64,000 bases of DNA from Megalonaias nervosa. Lineage: Eukaryota; Mollusca; Bivalvia; Unionida; Unionidae. Below, piece after piece: positions 48,622 to 58,991 of this stretch. The position numbers were made by a program, and so were the translations under genes. Under the pieces are notes generated by a model. That model saw nothing but the letters and a program-made list of their open reading frames with translations, was not told where the DNA came from and did no database searches. How positions within the stretch are numbered: the first letter of the stretch is position 1; every line of letters begins with the position of its first letter. The stretch lies in the NCBI GenBank assembly GCA_016617855.1, contig JAECUM010001866.1:33050-97049 (forward strand), written 5' to 3'.

Positions 48622-49192
48622 CTGAAAAGTGACAACAATATCATTTTAACATTTTATCTTGTCATGAGATTGCAAATTAAGAAACATCTGAAAAACTGCT
48701 ATAGTTGTAAGAAAATCTTCTCAGGTCACTGATATATGCATATACACATGCATATAAAATTTTCTGTCTACCTCAAGCGAATTTTGCATCATCGTGCTAA
48801 TCAGGTTTTTGTGAAAAAGTTTTAAAATGTGCACAAAAGTTAACAGTTGCAGTAATAGCCTGAAAGTTTAATCAGGTCAATATATCAATATAAATATGCC
48901 TATTAAATTATACATCAAGTGGGGGTTTTTTCTTAATCAGGAAAGTCAAAAACATTAAAACAAACATGTAAAACAATTTTTGCTGTAATGACTTTAAATT
49001 CTAAGCAGGTTATCTATTCTAGACCACAATAAAGTGTGTAAAATTTCATGGTCTAAGTTTAATATTCTTTGTGCTATCAAGCTAATATGGATTTGGGACT
49101 GATACACAGACCAAAGCAAATAATATTCCACCTTCTGCTGTTGTTGTGAATGCAAAGTAATGTTTCAAATATTACATAAAATTTTAACTAAC

Positions 49193-49386
49193 TTTAAACT
49201 TTCCAGATCACAGTCATCCCCCATCACATCCATGGCAGTGACATAGCCCTCTGGACTTTGAGACAACAAAGCTGAGGAAGTCGAGGAAAGCACTGTCGTG
49301 TTCTGGATATTCTGATAGGTCTTGAATGAAAACTGAGGACCCATCCATAGTCTTCTGTGAGGACCTGCATGGGTGATTATCTCCAC
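49193..49386 (-). CDS. BCAS3: BCAS3, exon encoding the most conserved C-terminal motif
   Basis: 194-bp minus-strand exon starting directly after the acceptor AATGTAG. It encodes VEIITHAGPHRRLWMGPQFS followed by FKTYQNIQNTTVLSSTSSAL and ends in DCDLESLK. The THAGPHRRLWMGPQF stretch is a hallmark of BCAS3 and is nearly unchanged from vertebrates, which makes the gene identification secure. BCAS3 has an N-terminal WD40-like propeller and acts, with PHAF1, at phosphoinositide-bearing membranes during selective autophagy; it is also linked to cytoskeleton and cell migration (family knowledge). The donor is GTTAGT, somewhat weak. Entry is in phase 0. Confidence 0.97.
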
Positions 49387-49736
49387 CTACATTGACATCA
49401 GATATATTAAAATCTTAAAAATCATATTTAAATGAAACAATTGTCATTTTCTGCAGCAGTGCATGGAAATTTCTGGATTTTACTTCTTTGCTTATGGAAA
49501 GATAAGAAGGTTGAGACTGGGTTTGAAATTGGGGTGAGTTGAAACTAATAACATTATAAATGAGTGTTGACTGTTAACAATGCTAAGATTCTCCTTCCAC
49601 AGGCAAATGCAGGCATTCATACCATATCAGAATACATAGACTTATAGCAGAGATGCCAACCATTCCAGATTTTGTTGAATTTTAGTGAAAATGATACATT
49701 CCAGATTATACTTACAAATATTACAGTTTACAGAGG

Positions 49737-50010
49737 GGTCATGGGTTCGAACCCTGGCTGAGTCATACCAAAGACATATAAAATGGTACTAGCAGCTACC
49801 TTGCTTGGCACTCAGCATTAAGAGGTTAGTGCTTGCACTGGTTAGCCTGGTGTCTGGATACTGTGACTGGGTGGAGCATGATGCAACATGTCTGTGGCAT
49901 AGTTCCCCAGTACTAGACATCACTGTAAACTGTTACACTGCAGACATCATAGCAATATGGCAGAAACACTGTTAAAGCTACATTAAAAATCCAAATCACA
50001 CACATACACA
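49737..50010 (+). mobile_element. tRNA-derived SINE, copy 3 (5' truncated)
   Basis: Starts just before the B box (GGTTCGAACCC) with no A box, then carries the family body and a (CA)n-type tail. Flanking repeats CAGTTTACAGAGG (49724-49736) and CAGCTTGCAGAGG (50011-50023) differ at two places and look like worn target duplications. It lies in the BCAS3 intron between 49387 and 55807. Confidence 0.88.
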
Positions 50011-50858
50011 CAGCTTGCAGAGGAATTTTCTATGTGGACACAGGAATGAAGAAGAGTACCTCAGCTGTAATTTTACAGACTGGTACATAAAATTTAGTTT
50101 TTTAATGCAAAATAGCAGAATGTGCATAACAAGAAACCAGTCAATCCAACTGTAAATATGGGAAAATTGACTGCAAAAATGAACAGAAAAGAGATAAGAC
50201 AAGTTGTGAGAAAAACTAATGTTAATGTTACTGTTTTGGCCAAAAATGATGAAGGAATTCAAGGTTCTCCAATTAGAGAAATGGATACACCAATCAATCT
50301 TATTGGACCTTTAGTGTTACTTGCTGCATAAAGGTATGTATAGGATGATAGGATGATGCAGTATGTTTGCATTTAATCACTTTTTAATGAACATTATACA
50401 TTCCAAACAGGCTGCCTAGATTTAAAAAGCTGGTGCTTTGACTCCCGATAAACATGTTCATAGGCTGGCATCTCAGATATAGTAAAATAAATGTACTGTC
50501 AAAGACAAATGGCCTACAAAAAAACCTGTTATCACAGCACCTTAACACTGATGACTATGATGTCACTGACACTGTAACCACCACTACTGCTTGTTACTGA
50601 TGGAAAATGATACCCACAGACCCTGAAATAGTTAATTTTACCAGTGAAATGAAAACAGAATACAAATGTAATGCAGAGTGATTGCATATGAAATCCAGAA
50701 TGAATGCAAATGAAATGATAAATACAATATGAAGGAGATGGAGAGCACAAATACAAAACACAAAATGTTAAACAATGAATGGTAAATTAAAATGAGATGA
50801 CAAACAAATGCATTTCATGAATGGATTTGAAAATCTACTAACTGGTATTAACCTATAT

Positions 50859-51088
50859 AGTTCTAGAAGATTCCAGAAACCTATATTGTTAACAGTTTGA
50901 TAGAAATTTCCATTAAGATGACCCTCATCCTGGTCCTCTTATTCTGTCTTAGGTTTTAATATTAGGGTTGTTTATACAGAATTACCCATTCCAATCTTTA
51001 ACTTCTGTTGCATTCTAATTTAATGTGAAAGGAATCATTTATTTAAATTATTCACTGGAATTACAAAGTGCTCCATAATAATGTTTTG
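50859..51088 (+). repeat. Duplicated block in BCAS3 intron, copy without SINE
   Basis: Aligns to 53861-54420 with the SINE removed. Shared words: AGTTCTAGAAGATTCCAG, AAATTTCCATTAAGATGA, CCTGGTCCTCTTA, GGAATCATTTATTTAAATTA and GGAATTACAAAGTGCT. It holds the unoccupied site AATCTTTAACT near 50993. Confidence 0.85.
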
Positions 51089-51804
51089 GCCAATTTATTA
51101 CTACTTACTAGCTGTGAAGTTGTTCTAACAACTGCCGCTAATGTGATGACATCACCAATGTTAGTTGTATCTGCAGTTTTTATATGAACAAATAGAAATA
51201 AGAAAAAACATTTGTTGCCAAACATTCTTCAACTACAATTTTACATTTATTGCAGTAGTGATTATATTTTCACGTGAACGCTGTCTTTTGAATTTTATGC
51301 ACTATTTTGAAAAAACATGCTTTTAATAAGACAAAATATGAAAGCAACTATTCTTTCCATTTAACACAATCAATTGAAATCATGATTTTGGTGAATCCTT
51401 TTACATGGTTCCCACGCTTTTCTAAAGAAACATTTCCAGGTCATTTCCAGGGTTTTTCCAGGATTAAATTAATTTTTTCAAGGTTCACATATGACCATTA
51501 CTAAATGGAATTAAAGAACATTTTAGATTATAAAACATGCATTTTCTAAATCTAAAGATGTTTCTCTTTCATGACTCTCCAAAACATCCAAGTCAGAAAA
51601 GATGATCATGTACAAAACTACAAAATGTATCACAAAAAACAAGTTTGATTATACAGTATTCCTATAAATTCACATGTAAAGTCATTTCAATGTACAGAAT
51701 AAAAATTCTAACTTTAGTTTGCTGACCTGCATTATGTTGCTAAGTGGGAAGAACATAACAAACATAAATTAGTTTTGTTTCCTTTCAAACCTTTAATTCT
51801 AAAG

Positions 51805-51807
<3 letters not shown>

Positions 51808-51884
<77 letters not shown>
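51808..51884. repeat. (TA)n microsatellite in BCAS3 intron
   Basis: About 38 perfect TA units. Confidence 0.98.
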
Positions 51885-51886
<2 letters not shown>

Positions 51887-53860
51887 TATAGAAAGTAAAC
51901 ATTTCCAATTACAGCATAAAAAGAAACAATAAACGCAAATAATTTGAATCTTGTCTTGTAACGAAAAGAGTTTAACCCTGAATTTATCTGTGCCAATAAA
52001 ATCCCAAACAAGATTTTTCAAACAACCTAATCCCCCTAAGATGATCTGGTTAAAAATCTATCCTTTAAAAAACATTTTCAATAGGATTGATTTAAATTTT
52101 GACAAAAGACCTTCAAAATTATATACTGTTGTATAAACAAGGACTGAATTTTCTGTAAAATCAACTTGTCTTCTTGTAATTCGTTAAACCAGTCCACAAA
52201 CCTGTATTGATACAGGGGCTCATATTGTATTTTAATATATAATACAAGGGACGACAATTTCTCATTTCAGTTTTGAGATTCAACAATTTAGACTATAAAT
52301 TCAGCTTAAAATGAATAGCAGTCCGTTTTCTAATCCGGGTTTCCGCGATTCATTATATCCCTACCCCATATTTCATATTTGGACATTTAGGTTGAGGTGT
52401 GGAGTCATTGCAATTGCATATAGAAAATTTGGAATTTGCCGTCACTGTGCGGTAGCGGCATATGGTAGTCACTTACCAGCGGGCCTAGAAAATTTAAACT
52501 TATGTTATATCAACTTATACCTGCATGAAATTGATAGGAAAATGATTTATTTTCTCAGAAATAGCAAGTATTATAATCGTTATGTCTTTAATCAGCTGAC
52601 AGACTAGACGAAACAACGGCATAGATGAAACCTGACCCTATACTTGCCCTTTGCATTACTAGTCACATGACTTCACAAATCTCAAACGAAGACATCGGAA
52701 GTCCAATAGTCATGTGATATCAACAACAAACTCCTTTTTAATGTTGTTGTACAGAAATTCAATTATATTACATGAAAGTCAGACACTTTTGTAAAAACCA
52801 GCAATCTGGCAGTCTGATTTATCAAGCAGAGAGCACATGTCAACGTGGTAGTTACGTCATACAACAGAAATCCAGAAGTTGTTCTCAGAATATATAAATA
52901 TGGAAAATTTTGTGTTCTTTCCTTTTTGCATTTTTATTACAATCAGGATACGACTTTCATTTAATATTTTTTAAATTTGTTTTCTCTACAACATTTGAAA
53001 ATGTGGGTTGTTAGATTTGTGTACTCATGCGACTAGCAATGCAAATCACGAGCACCAGGTCACATTTCATCAACGCCGTAGTTTCATCTTGTCTTTCAGC
53101 AGATTAAAGATATAATGATTTTAATACTCACAATTTCTGAGAAAATAAGTAATTTTCATATCGAAAATCAGAAGTCCAATAGTCACGTGTTAACAACAAT
53201 GACATCGAGTCCAATAGTCACTCGTATCACTCAATCTAACAACGTTAAAGTTTGCTAGGCCATCCAGTAAGTGGCTACTCTTTGCCACTATGTTGGCCTC
53301 TTGTGATTCTAGACTGGTTTTCATACTTTCCATGTAAGGAAAGATACGAATATCAAGCTGATTTTTGAAAATAAAAGTCTACTAGATGAATCTAATATCT
53401 AAGCGTTTGGATTGACTCAGCATATATGTTTATTGCAAGCACCCGAAATGATCCATACTGCACCCTCCGAATATTCTGGTTAGAACTCGATAAATTTAAC
53501 TCACAATCAGTTTAGTTATGACTCAATTACATGATTGTTTCAGGCGTCAAGTGGTGGTGGAAAATTCCCGGGTTTTTCCCGACTTTCATCAATATTCAAG
53601 GACTTTTCATGGTTGGGGAAAAAAATTATAATTTCTCCCGACTTTTTCCCGACAGCGTGGGAACCCTGCTTTTAAAATGAATGAAAATGAAAAGTAGATG
53701 ATGGACGGAAACAATAGGCACAAAATGAAAATGCATTTCAGAGATCTCTTACATATATTTAATTTGCATTATCTGATTGACCTTTGTCCACAATTAAGGG
53801 TAGGAGTTTGGACCTACATGACTAATGTCATTTTTTGTAAACATGATTACTTGGTTTTTG

Positions 53861-54420
53861 AGTTCTAGAAGATTCCAGGGAAAAAATTTTGTTTACTGTT
53901 TGATAAAAATTTCCATTAAGATGATCCTGGTCCTCTTACTGTGTCTTACATATTTATGTTAGGATTTGTTTATATTAGAATTACTCATTTTATCTTTAAC
54001 TACTGCTCTGGTGGCCTTGTGGTTAGAGCATCTGCCTCAGATGCAGGAGGTCGTGGGTTCGATCCCCGGCCGAGTCATACCAAAAACTTACAAAACTGGT
54101 ACTAACAGCTGCCTCGCTTGGTGCTCAGCATTAAGAGGCTAGTGTTAGGACTGGTCGGCCTGGTGTCAGGATAATGTGACTGGGTGTGACTTATGCTACA
54201 TGTCTGCAGCATGATGCCCCGGTGCTAGGCATTACTATAAACTGCCACACTGCAGACATCGTAGCAATATGACTGAAAAATTGCTAAAGCTACGTTCAAA
54301 ATCCAAATCACATAAACACACACACACTATCTTTAACTAGAGTTGAGTTCCGATTTAATTTGAGAGGAATCATTTATTTAAATTATTCATTGGAATTACA
54401 AAGTGCTTAGTAATAATTTT
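53861..54420 (+). repeat. Duplicated block in BCAS3 intron, copy with SINE
   Basis: Counterpart of 50859-51088, interrupted by the SINE at 54003-54327. Outside the insertion the two copies align throughout. Confidence 0.85.
54003..54327 (+). mobile_element. tRNA-derived SINE, copy 4 (full length)
   Basis: Head CTGCTCTGGTGGCCTTGTGG with A box, B box GGTTCGATCCC, complete body, and (CA)n tail. Perfect 12-bp target duplications TATCTTTAACTA lie at 53991-54002 and 54328-54339. The homologous empty site is present at about 50993 in the duplicated block, which confirms the insertion boundaries. Confidence 0.95.
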
Positions 54421-54469
54421 GGATTAAATCACTCTTTTGGGATTATTGTGAATTTCTTAGAGACATTCT

Positions 54470-54776
54470 GAATTGTATCATTATAATACATAAAGACTGT
54501 TAGCAAATCAATACTAATCCAGGCTACTGGCACATCAGCACAATCAAGATAGGAATTCATTCAGATCACCACTGGAATTCATTCAGAATACTCTATACTT
54601 TCATACATTTGATAAAACTTTAAGAACTATTGCTAATTTAATTCGAAATACTGTAAGATCTTTTGTAAATTTTCACTTTGAATTCTAGAGAAATAAATCT
54701 TTTTTCTTGAACTTTACAAAACTTGTTGATTTTCACTCTTTTCAGTTACTTTGTTTAGGACTATAGACTCATAACA
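54470..54776 (+). mobile_element. LTR remnant of the same gypsy family
   Basis: The 3' part resembles the ends of the LTRs at 1289-2254 and 62561-63473: TTCTAGAGAAATAAATC, CTTTACAAAACTTGTTGATT, TTCACTCTTTTC and the terminal ACTCATAACA ending at 54776. The 5' part is too worn to bound. Confidence 0.5.
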
Positions 54777-55807
54777 TATAGTTCTAAAATATAGATGAGA
54801 TGACGGCACAAACATGATGGAAAGCAAATGGAATGAAGAAAGTGAATGAAATGCAAATGAAATACAGATTTGGTAAAATTACCTTTTTCAGGGTTTGTTT
54901 TTCTCACATTTCCATATACATGCGACCCATTTTGGCGATGTGAGAAAGTCATATGACATATACTTATCCCATATGATTGCACTCACTGACATTGCAGATG
55001 TCATCTTATGATATTACGAGCAATATTTCTGGAAGTTTAGTATTAAAGGGACAAATTCTGCCAGATCATGAACAGTACAACAAGTTTCTATAATCTACCT
55101 AATGACATAAAAACCTATACAAAGTATTCAAAATTTCTCAAGGACTATTGATATGGAAAATATATCATCTTTACTTGCAAAACTACCTAGTGAGAAATTA
55201 AAGAAAAATAATCCACCATATGAATCAGTGGGGGATATAGAAATCCAAACCTTGAGGTTAGAATTTTCAGCAGGAACTCAATAAAGTTTCATTCCTACCT
55301 ACAAATTCTGATCTTCATGTGGTATTTCCTATCTCAAACCAGTATATATCAATGAGTCTGTTAGTCTCAGTCTTTCATGTTCTCATCAGTAAAATGTCAC
55401 ACATAAATGATGACAAAAATTAAGAAAGCATAGAAAATGACTACTTTGCTTCAGATTCAATATTTCATGGTAATCTTTACTCAAAATATCTGTAAAAGGA
55501 TTGACCTGAAAATTACTCCTTAGCAATAGTTTCAAACACAACATTTTTAATTTGCATAGTTTGTACCTTCACTTTATTTATATAATAACTTTGTATTCAG
55601 TATTTGTTTGAAATATGTCTGGTCTGGCTGCAGTTTGTTCTGGATCAATGTCCATTTTGATTGCAAAATTAAATCTCATTAACCCTACTTAAAACTGATT
55701 TGTCACTAGAATATTTCAGACACTCAAACCAGTCAGAAATATAATGTGACCAGATTACAAAACTTTCATTACTTAACATTCATCAGCTGAACAACAACTC
55801 CACTGAC

Positions 55808-55908
55808 CTGTGCGACCCACTGATCTTCACTGTCTTCCCTGCCACTATGATTTGATGCCAGACTGTCCTTGGAATCCTGTCTTGACACTAACCCAGGCTC
55901 TGTGCCAT
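55808..55908 (-). CDS. BCAS3: BCAS3, internal exon (serine-rich linker)
   Basis: 101-bp minus-strand exon between acceptor CTATCTCTAG and donor CAG/GTCAGT. It reads GTEPGLVSRQDSKDSLASNH then SGREDSEDQWVAQ, matching the BCAS3 linker RHxSYDSLASDHSGxEDEEW that directly precedes the THAGPHRRLW motif. Entry takes two bases to complete an aspartate codon begun by the G of the previous exon; exit is phase 0, as the next exon needs. The DSKDSLAS stretch is acidic and serine-rich and could be phosphorylated (inference). Confidence 0.95.
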
Positions 55909-56482
55909 CTAGAGATAGTAAAAGCAACAGAGTAAAACATACAGTGAAACTTATTTATCCTGTTTTAACCAAAGCACACGTAAGGTCTATAAGACAATGT
56001 TCATACTAAATGTTAAATAATTCTTGAACTATGCTGATTACAAGCAACATCCCAAGTGAAGCAGTAAAGGTAATTGTCAGGGGCTATAACTCTACCATAA
56101 ATGGAGTTGACATGACAAAATCCATTAATCTATATATATGCAAATAACAGTCCAAACTGCATCAGAATATGCTGAATTATTCATGAGCTATACCGGTTAC
56201 AAGAATATACTGTAGTGGAGATGTAATACTGACTGAAATAAGGTAATGTCAAAATTGGAGACAAAGACACAAACCTCTGAAAGACACAACTCAATATAGC
56301 AGACCATTCACCTACCAAATGACATGAATGGCTTGCAGATATATGCTGGCTACAAGCAACATTCTATGTGAAGATATGAAATTAATTTTCAAGGTCAATA
56401 ACTCCAAAATTGAGGTGATGGAACAAACTACTATGGGACAAAACATACACCAAATTACAATGGAATATGCTGAATGGTTTCT

Positions 56483-56759
56483 GAGTATGTGTGATTTGGA
56501 TGTTTTACCATACCTTTAACAATTTTTCAGTCATATTGCTATGATGTCTGCAGTGCGACAGTTTACAGTGATGTCTAGCACTGGGGCATCATGCCGCAGA
56601 CATGTAGCATCATGTCCCAACCAGTCACATTATCCTGACACTAGGTCAATCAGTCCTAACATTAACTTCTTAATGATGAGAGCCTGGCGAGGCAGCTGTT
56701 AATACCATTTTTATAGGTCTTTGGTATGACTCAGCAAGGGTTCAAACCCACCAACCTCA
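56483..56759 (-). mobile_element. tRNA-derived SINE, copy 5 (5' truncated)
   Basis: On the minus strand it starts a few bases before the B box (GGGTTTGAACCC) and lacks the A box, then shows the family body and tail. Direct repeats AATGGTTTCT at 56473-56482 and 56760-56769 are the target duplications. Confidence 0.9.
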
Positions 56760-57179
56760 AATGGTTTCTAATCTATAATGGTTACAAGGATGTGCTGTAG
56801 TGGAGATATTATACTGATGGAAGAGCGGCAATTACTCCATGCAAATTCGATATAAAATGTCCAAACATTTAAAAAGCACATCTACAAGCAATAGGCAATT
56901 CACCTACCAAATCACATCCAATTATATTAATGGGTTACAGATCTTTGCTGGTTAGAAAAATACAACATTCCATGTGAAGATATTAATTTAATTGTTAATG
57001 GGTTGTAACAATATCCAAAATGGAGCTGATGAAATCAAACCCATAAAATCCATGTCTATGTGATAATTCATCAGAATATGCTCATTGGTTCCTGATCTAT
57101 TCTGGTTACAAGGATTTGCTGTGGTGGGTAAATAATATTGATGGAACAAGTGTATATGCCAGCCATGTCACCTTACTTT

Positions 57180-57790
57180 GCAAAAGCCAAGTTTCCTCTT
57201 ACACCCTCAGTGACCCAGACCTCTGACCTACTGAGACAAGATTGATAGATGCATTTCTGGTCTGAGGCCCGAGTCATCCTCAATGCTTCATCAACAACAA
57301 TTGAACAGGGTTTAGGAATAGGACTCAAGTTATTTTTTGGAAATCATTTTCCTTCTTGGAGTCATTTGACCTTGACCTTTGACCTTTTAACCATAAATTA
57401 TTAGCCATTGTCCTTCTCTAAAAGTGGGCCATCTGTAAAGGTTAGTCAAGGTTAGTGTGGGAACAAACATTAAGCAGTATCATGAAAATCATGCTTTGTT
57501 CAGTCCATGCGAACACAACTTAAACATTATGACACCAAACTGAAAAGGGATCTTCAAGGTCACAAATGTAAGCCATCCACAAAGTCTGATCAAAATAAGT
57601 AATAAAGAATTCAAGATATGATGAAAGACCCATCTTCTTGTAGTAACTATGCCCTTCATCTATTGACCCCAAAATTAATAAGTGCCTTTCATATCTCAAA
57701 TGCTAGCCATTTACACAATTTGGCCAAATTATGTTATTCCAGTCAAGTTATAGAGTATAAACTGGAAACAGTTTTCTTCATTCAACTCTT
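57180..57790. repeat. Dispersed repeat with TGACCTTTGACC motifs, cluster 1
   Basis: Diverged units of roughly 130-160 bp share GTGACCTTGACCTTTGACCT, GACCCCAAAATTAATAG and GTAAGCCATCCACAAAGT words. The same family continues at 59620-61080. TGACCTTTGACCT at 57373-57385 is the reverse complement of a perfect direct repeat of AGGTCA spaced by one base. Confidence 0.75.
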
Positions 57791-57826
57791 TGACTTTCCC
57801 TCCACATTAAAGATTACAGATACAAA

Positions 57827-57830
<4 letters not shown>

Positions 57831-57874
<44 letters not shown>
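57831..57874. repeat. (CT)n microsatellite
   Basis: 22 perfect CT units inside a BCAS3 intron. Confidence 0.98.
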
Positions 57875-57877
<3 letters not shown>

Positions 57878-58311
57878 CATATGTGCTCTTGAGGACAATC
57901 TTCAAATTGGTTTCAGTCATTGTAAGATTAGTTGCAAGGTTTAACAAAACATATATCTGAAGGTGAACTTCAGTGTAATTCAATAAGATAATATTTTAAT
58001 CTGTCAAGAATCTAAAATATTACCTGGTTGTATATAATTCTGTATATTAAAATGATGTAGCAATCATGGAGCAACTTCAAAATTCAATAAGATACAGTGT
58101 GCTCAATTACAAACTCATTACTCTTGGAATAAAATCAATGACATATCCATGAATTAATTAAGCAGATAATCTGACTGTCTTAAAGGTCACCAAATGCTAA
58201 ATTATTTTGACATTTGACATTTTTTTAGTTTTTTGTTAGGCCCTGATATTTTCATCAATATACCCCAAATTAAACAATTGCCAAAAACATGCATATCACA
58301 GTAGTCAGTCA

Positions 58312-58870
58312 AACAGTCTTAAATACACCAAAAGAGTAGCAAGACAAACAGTCTTAAATACAACAAAACAGTAGCAAGTCAGTTTTCAATACACCAAAAT
58401 AGCAGTCAGTCTTAAATACACCAAAACAGTAGTCAGTCAGACAGTCTTAAATACACCAAAACAGTAGCACGTCAAACAGTCTTCAATACACCAAAATAGT
58501 ACTCAGTCAGTCTTAAATACATCAAAACAGTAGCAAGTCAAACAGTTTTAATACAACAAAATAGTAGCAAGTCAAACAGTCTTAAATACACCAAAATAGT
58601 AGTCAAAGTCTTAAATACAGCAAAACAGTAGCAAGTCAAACAGTCTTCAATACACCAAAGCAGTAGCAAGTCAAACAGTCTTCAAAACACCAAAATAGTA
58701 GTCAGTCAAAGTCTTAAATACACCAAAACAATGGCAAGTCAAACCGTCTTCAATACACCAATGCAGTAGCAAGTCAAATGGTCTTCAATACACTAAAACA
58801 GTAGCAAGTCAAACAGTCTTAAATACACCAAAGCAGTAGCAAGTTAAAGTCTAAATACACTTTACAGAAG
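58312..58870. repeat. ~35-bp minisatellite, ~15 units
   Basis: Units of the type AGTCTTAAATACACCAAAAC plus AGTAGCAAGTCAAAC vary by small deletions and TTAAA/TTCAA changes. It ends about 20 bp before the splice donor of the next exon. Confidence 0.92.
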
Positions 58871-58890
58871 TCAATCAAAAAGAGTCTTAC

Positions 58891-58991
58891 CTAGAATTTT
58901 TGTTCTCTGCTGGGTAACAATGGCATCTCTGGCCAATATAAGGGGATTGTTGTTGGGGAGTGGAGGTCTCACTTCTGGTGAGTTCCTCATT
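58891..58991 (-). CDS. BCAS3: BCAS3, internal exon
   Basis: 101-bp minus-strand exon between acceptor CAATTTCTAG and donor CTAG/GTAAGA. It reads MRNSPEVRPPLPNNNPLILA then RDAIVTQQRTKIL, corresponding to the BCAS3 segment with P-F/L-x-x-N-x-P-L-x-L-A. One entering base completes an arginine codon from the previous exon and one G is left for the next. The donor lies close to the 35-bp minisatellite. Confidence 0.93.

Larger units (their letters stand above)
49387..55807 (-). other. BCAS3 intron, 6.4 kb
   Basis: Donor GTCAGT at 55807, acceptor at 49387. It contains two SINEs, a duplicated block, an LTR remnant and a (TA)n array. Two short pieces with GGTTCCCACGC (51410) and GCGTGGGAACCCTG (53656-53669) look like ends of non-autonomous DNA transposons, but no matching target duplications were found. 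The 98-codon plus-strand frame at 52311-52607 is unrecognised. Confidence 0.7.
55909..58890 (-). other. BCAS3 intron, 3.0 kb
   Basis: Contains a truncated SINE, a diverged ~250-bp periodic repeat around 56030-57150 (ATGGCTTGCAGATATATGCT and GGAACAAAC-type words), repeats with nuclear-receptor-like motifs, (CT)n and a 35-bp minisatellite. Confidence 0.7.

Noticed and set aside
52311..52607. 98-codon plus-strand frame as a nested gene in a BCAS3 intron
   Set aside because: No recognisable domain, no splice or promoter support; left as unproven.
51406..53669. A 2.3-kb DNA transposon bounded by GGTTCCCACGC and GCGTGGGAACC
   Set aside because: The similarity covers only about 11 bp at each end and the flanking bases do not match as a target duplication; more likely two separate transposon ends.
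58312..58870. CRISPR-like spacing of ~35-bp units
   Set aside because: There are no unique spacers between the repeats; it is a plain minisatellite inside an intron.
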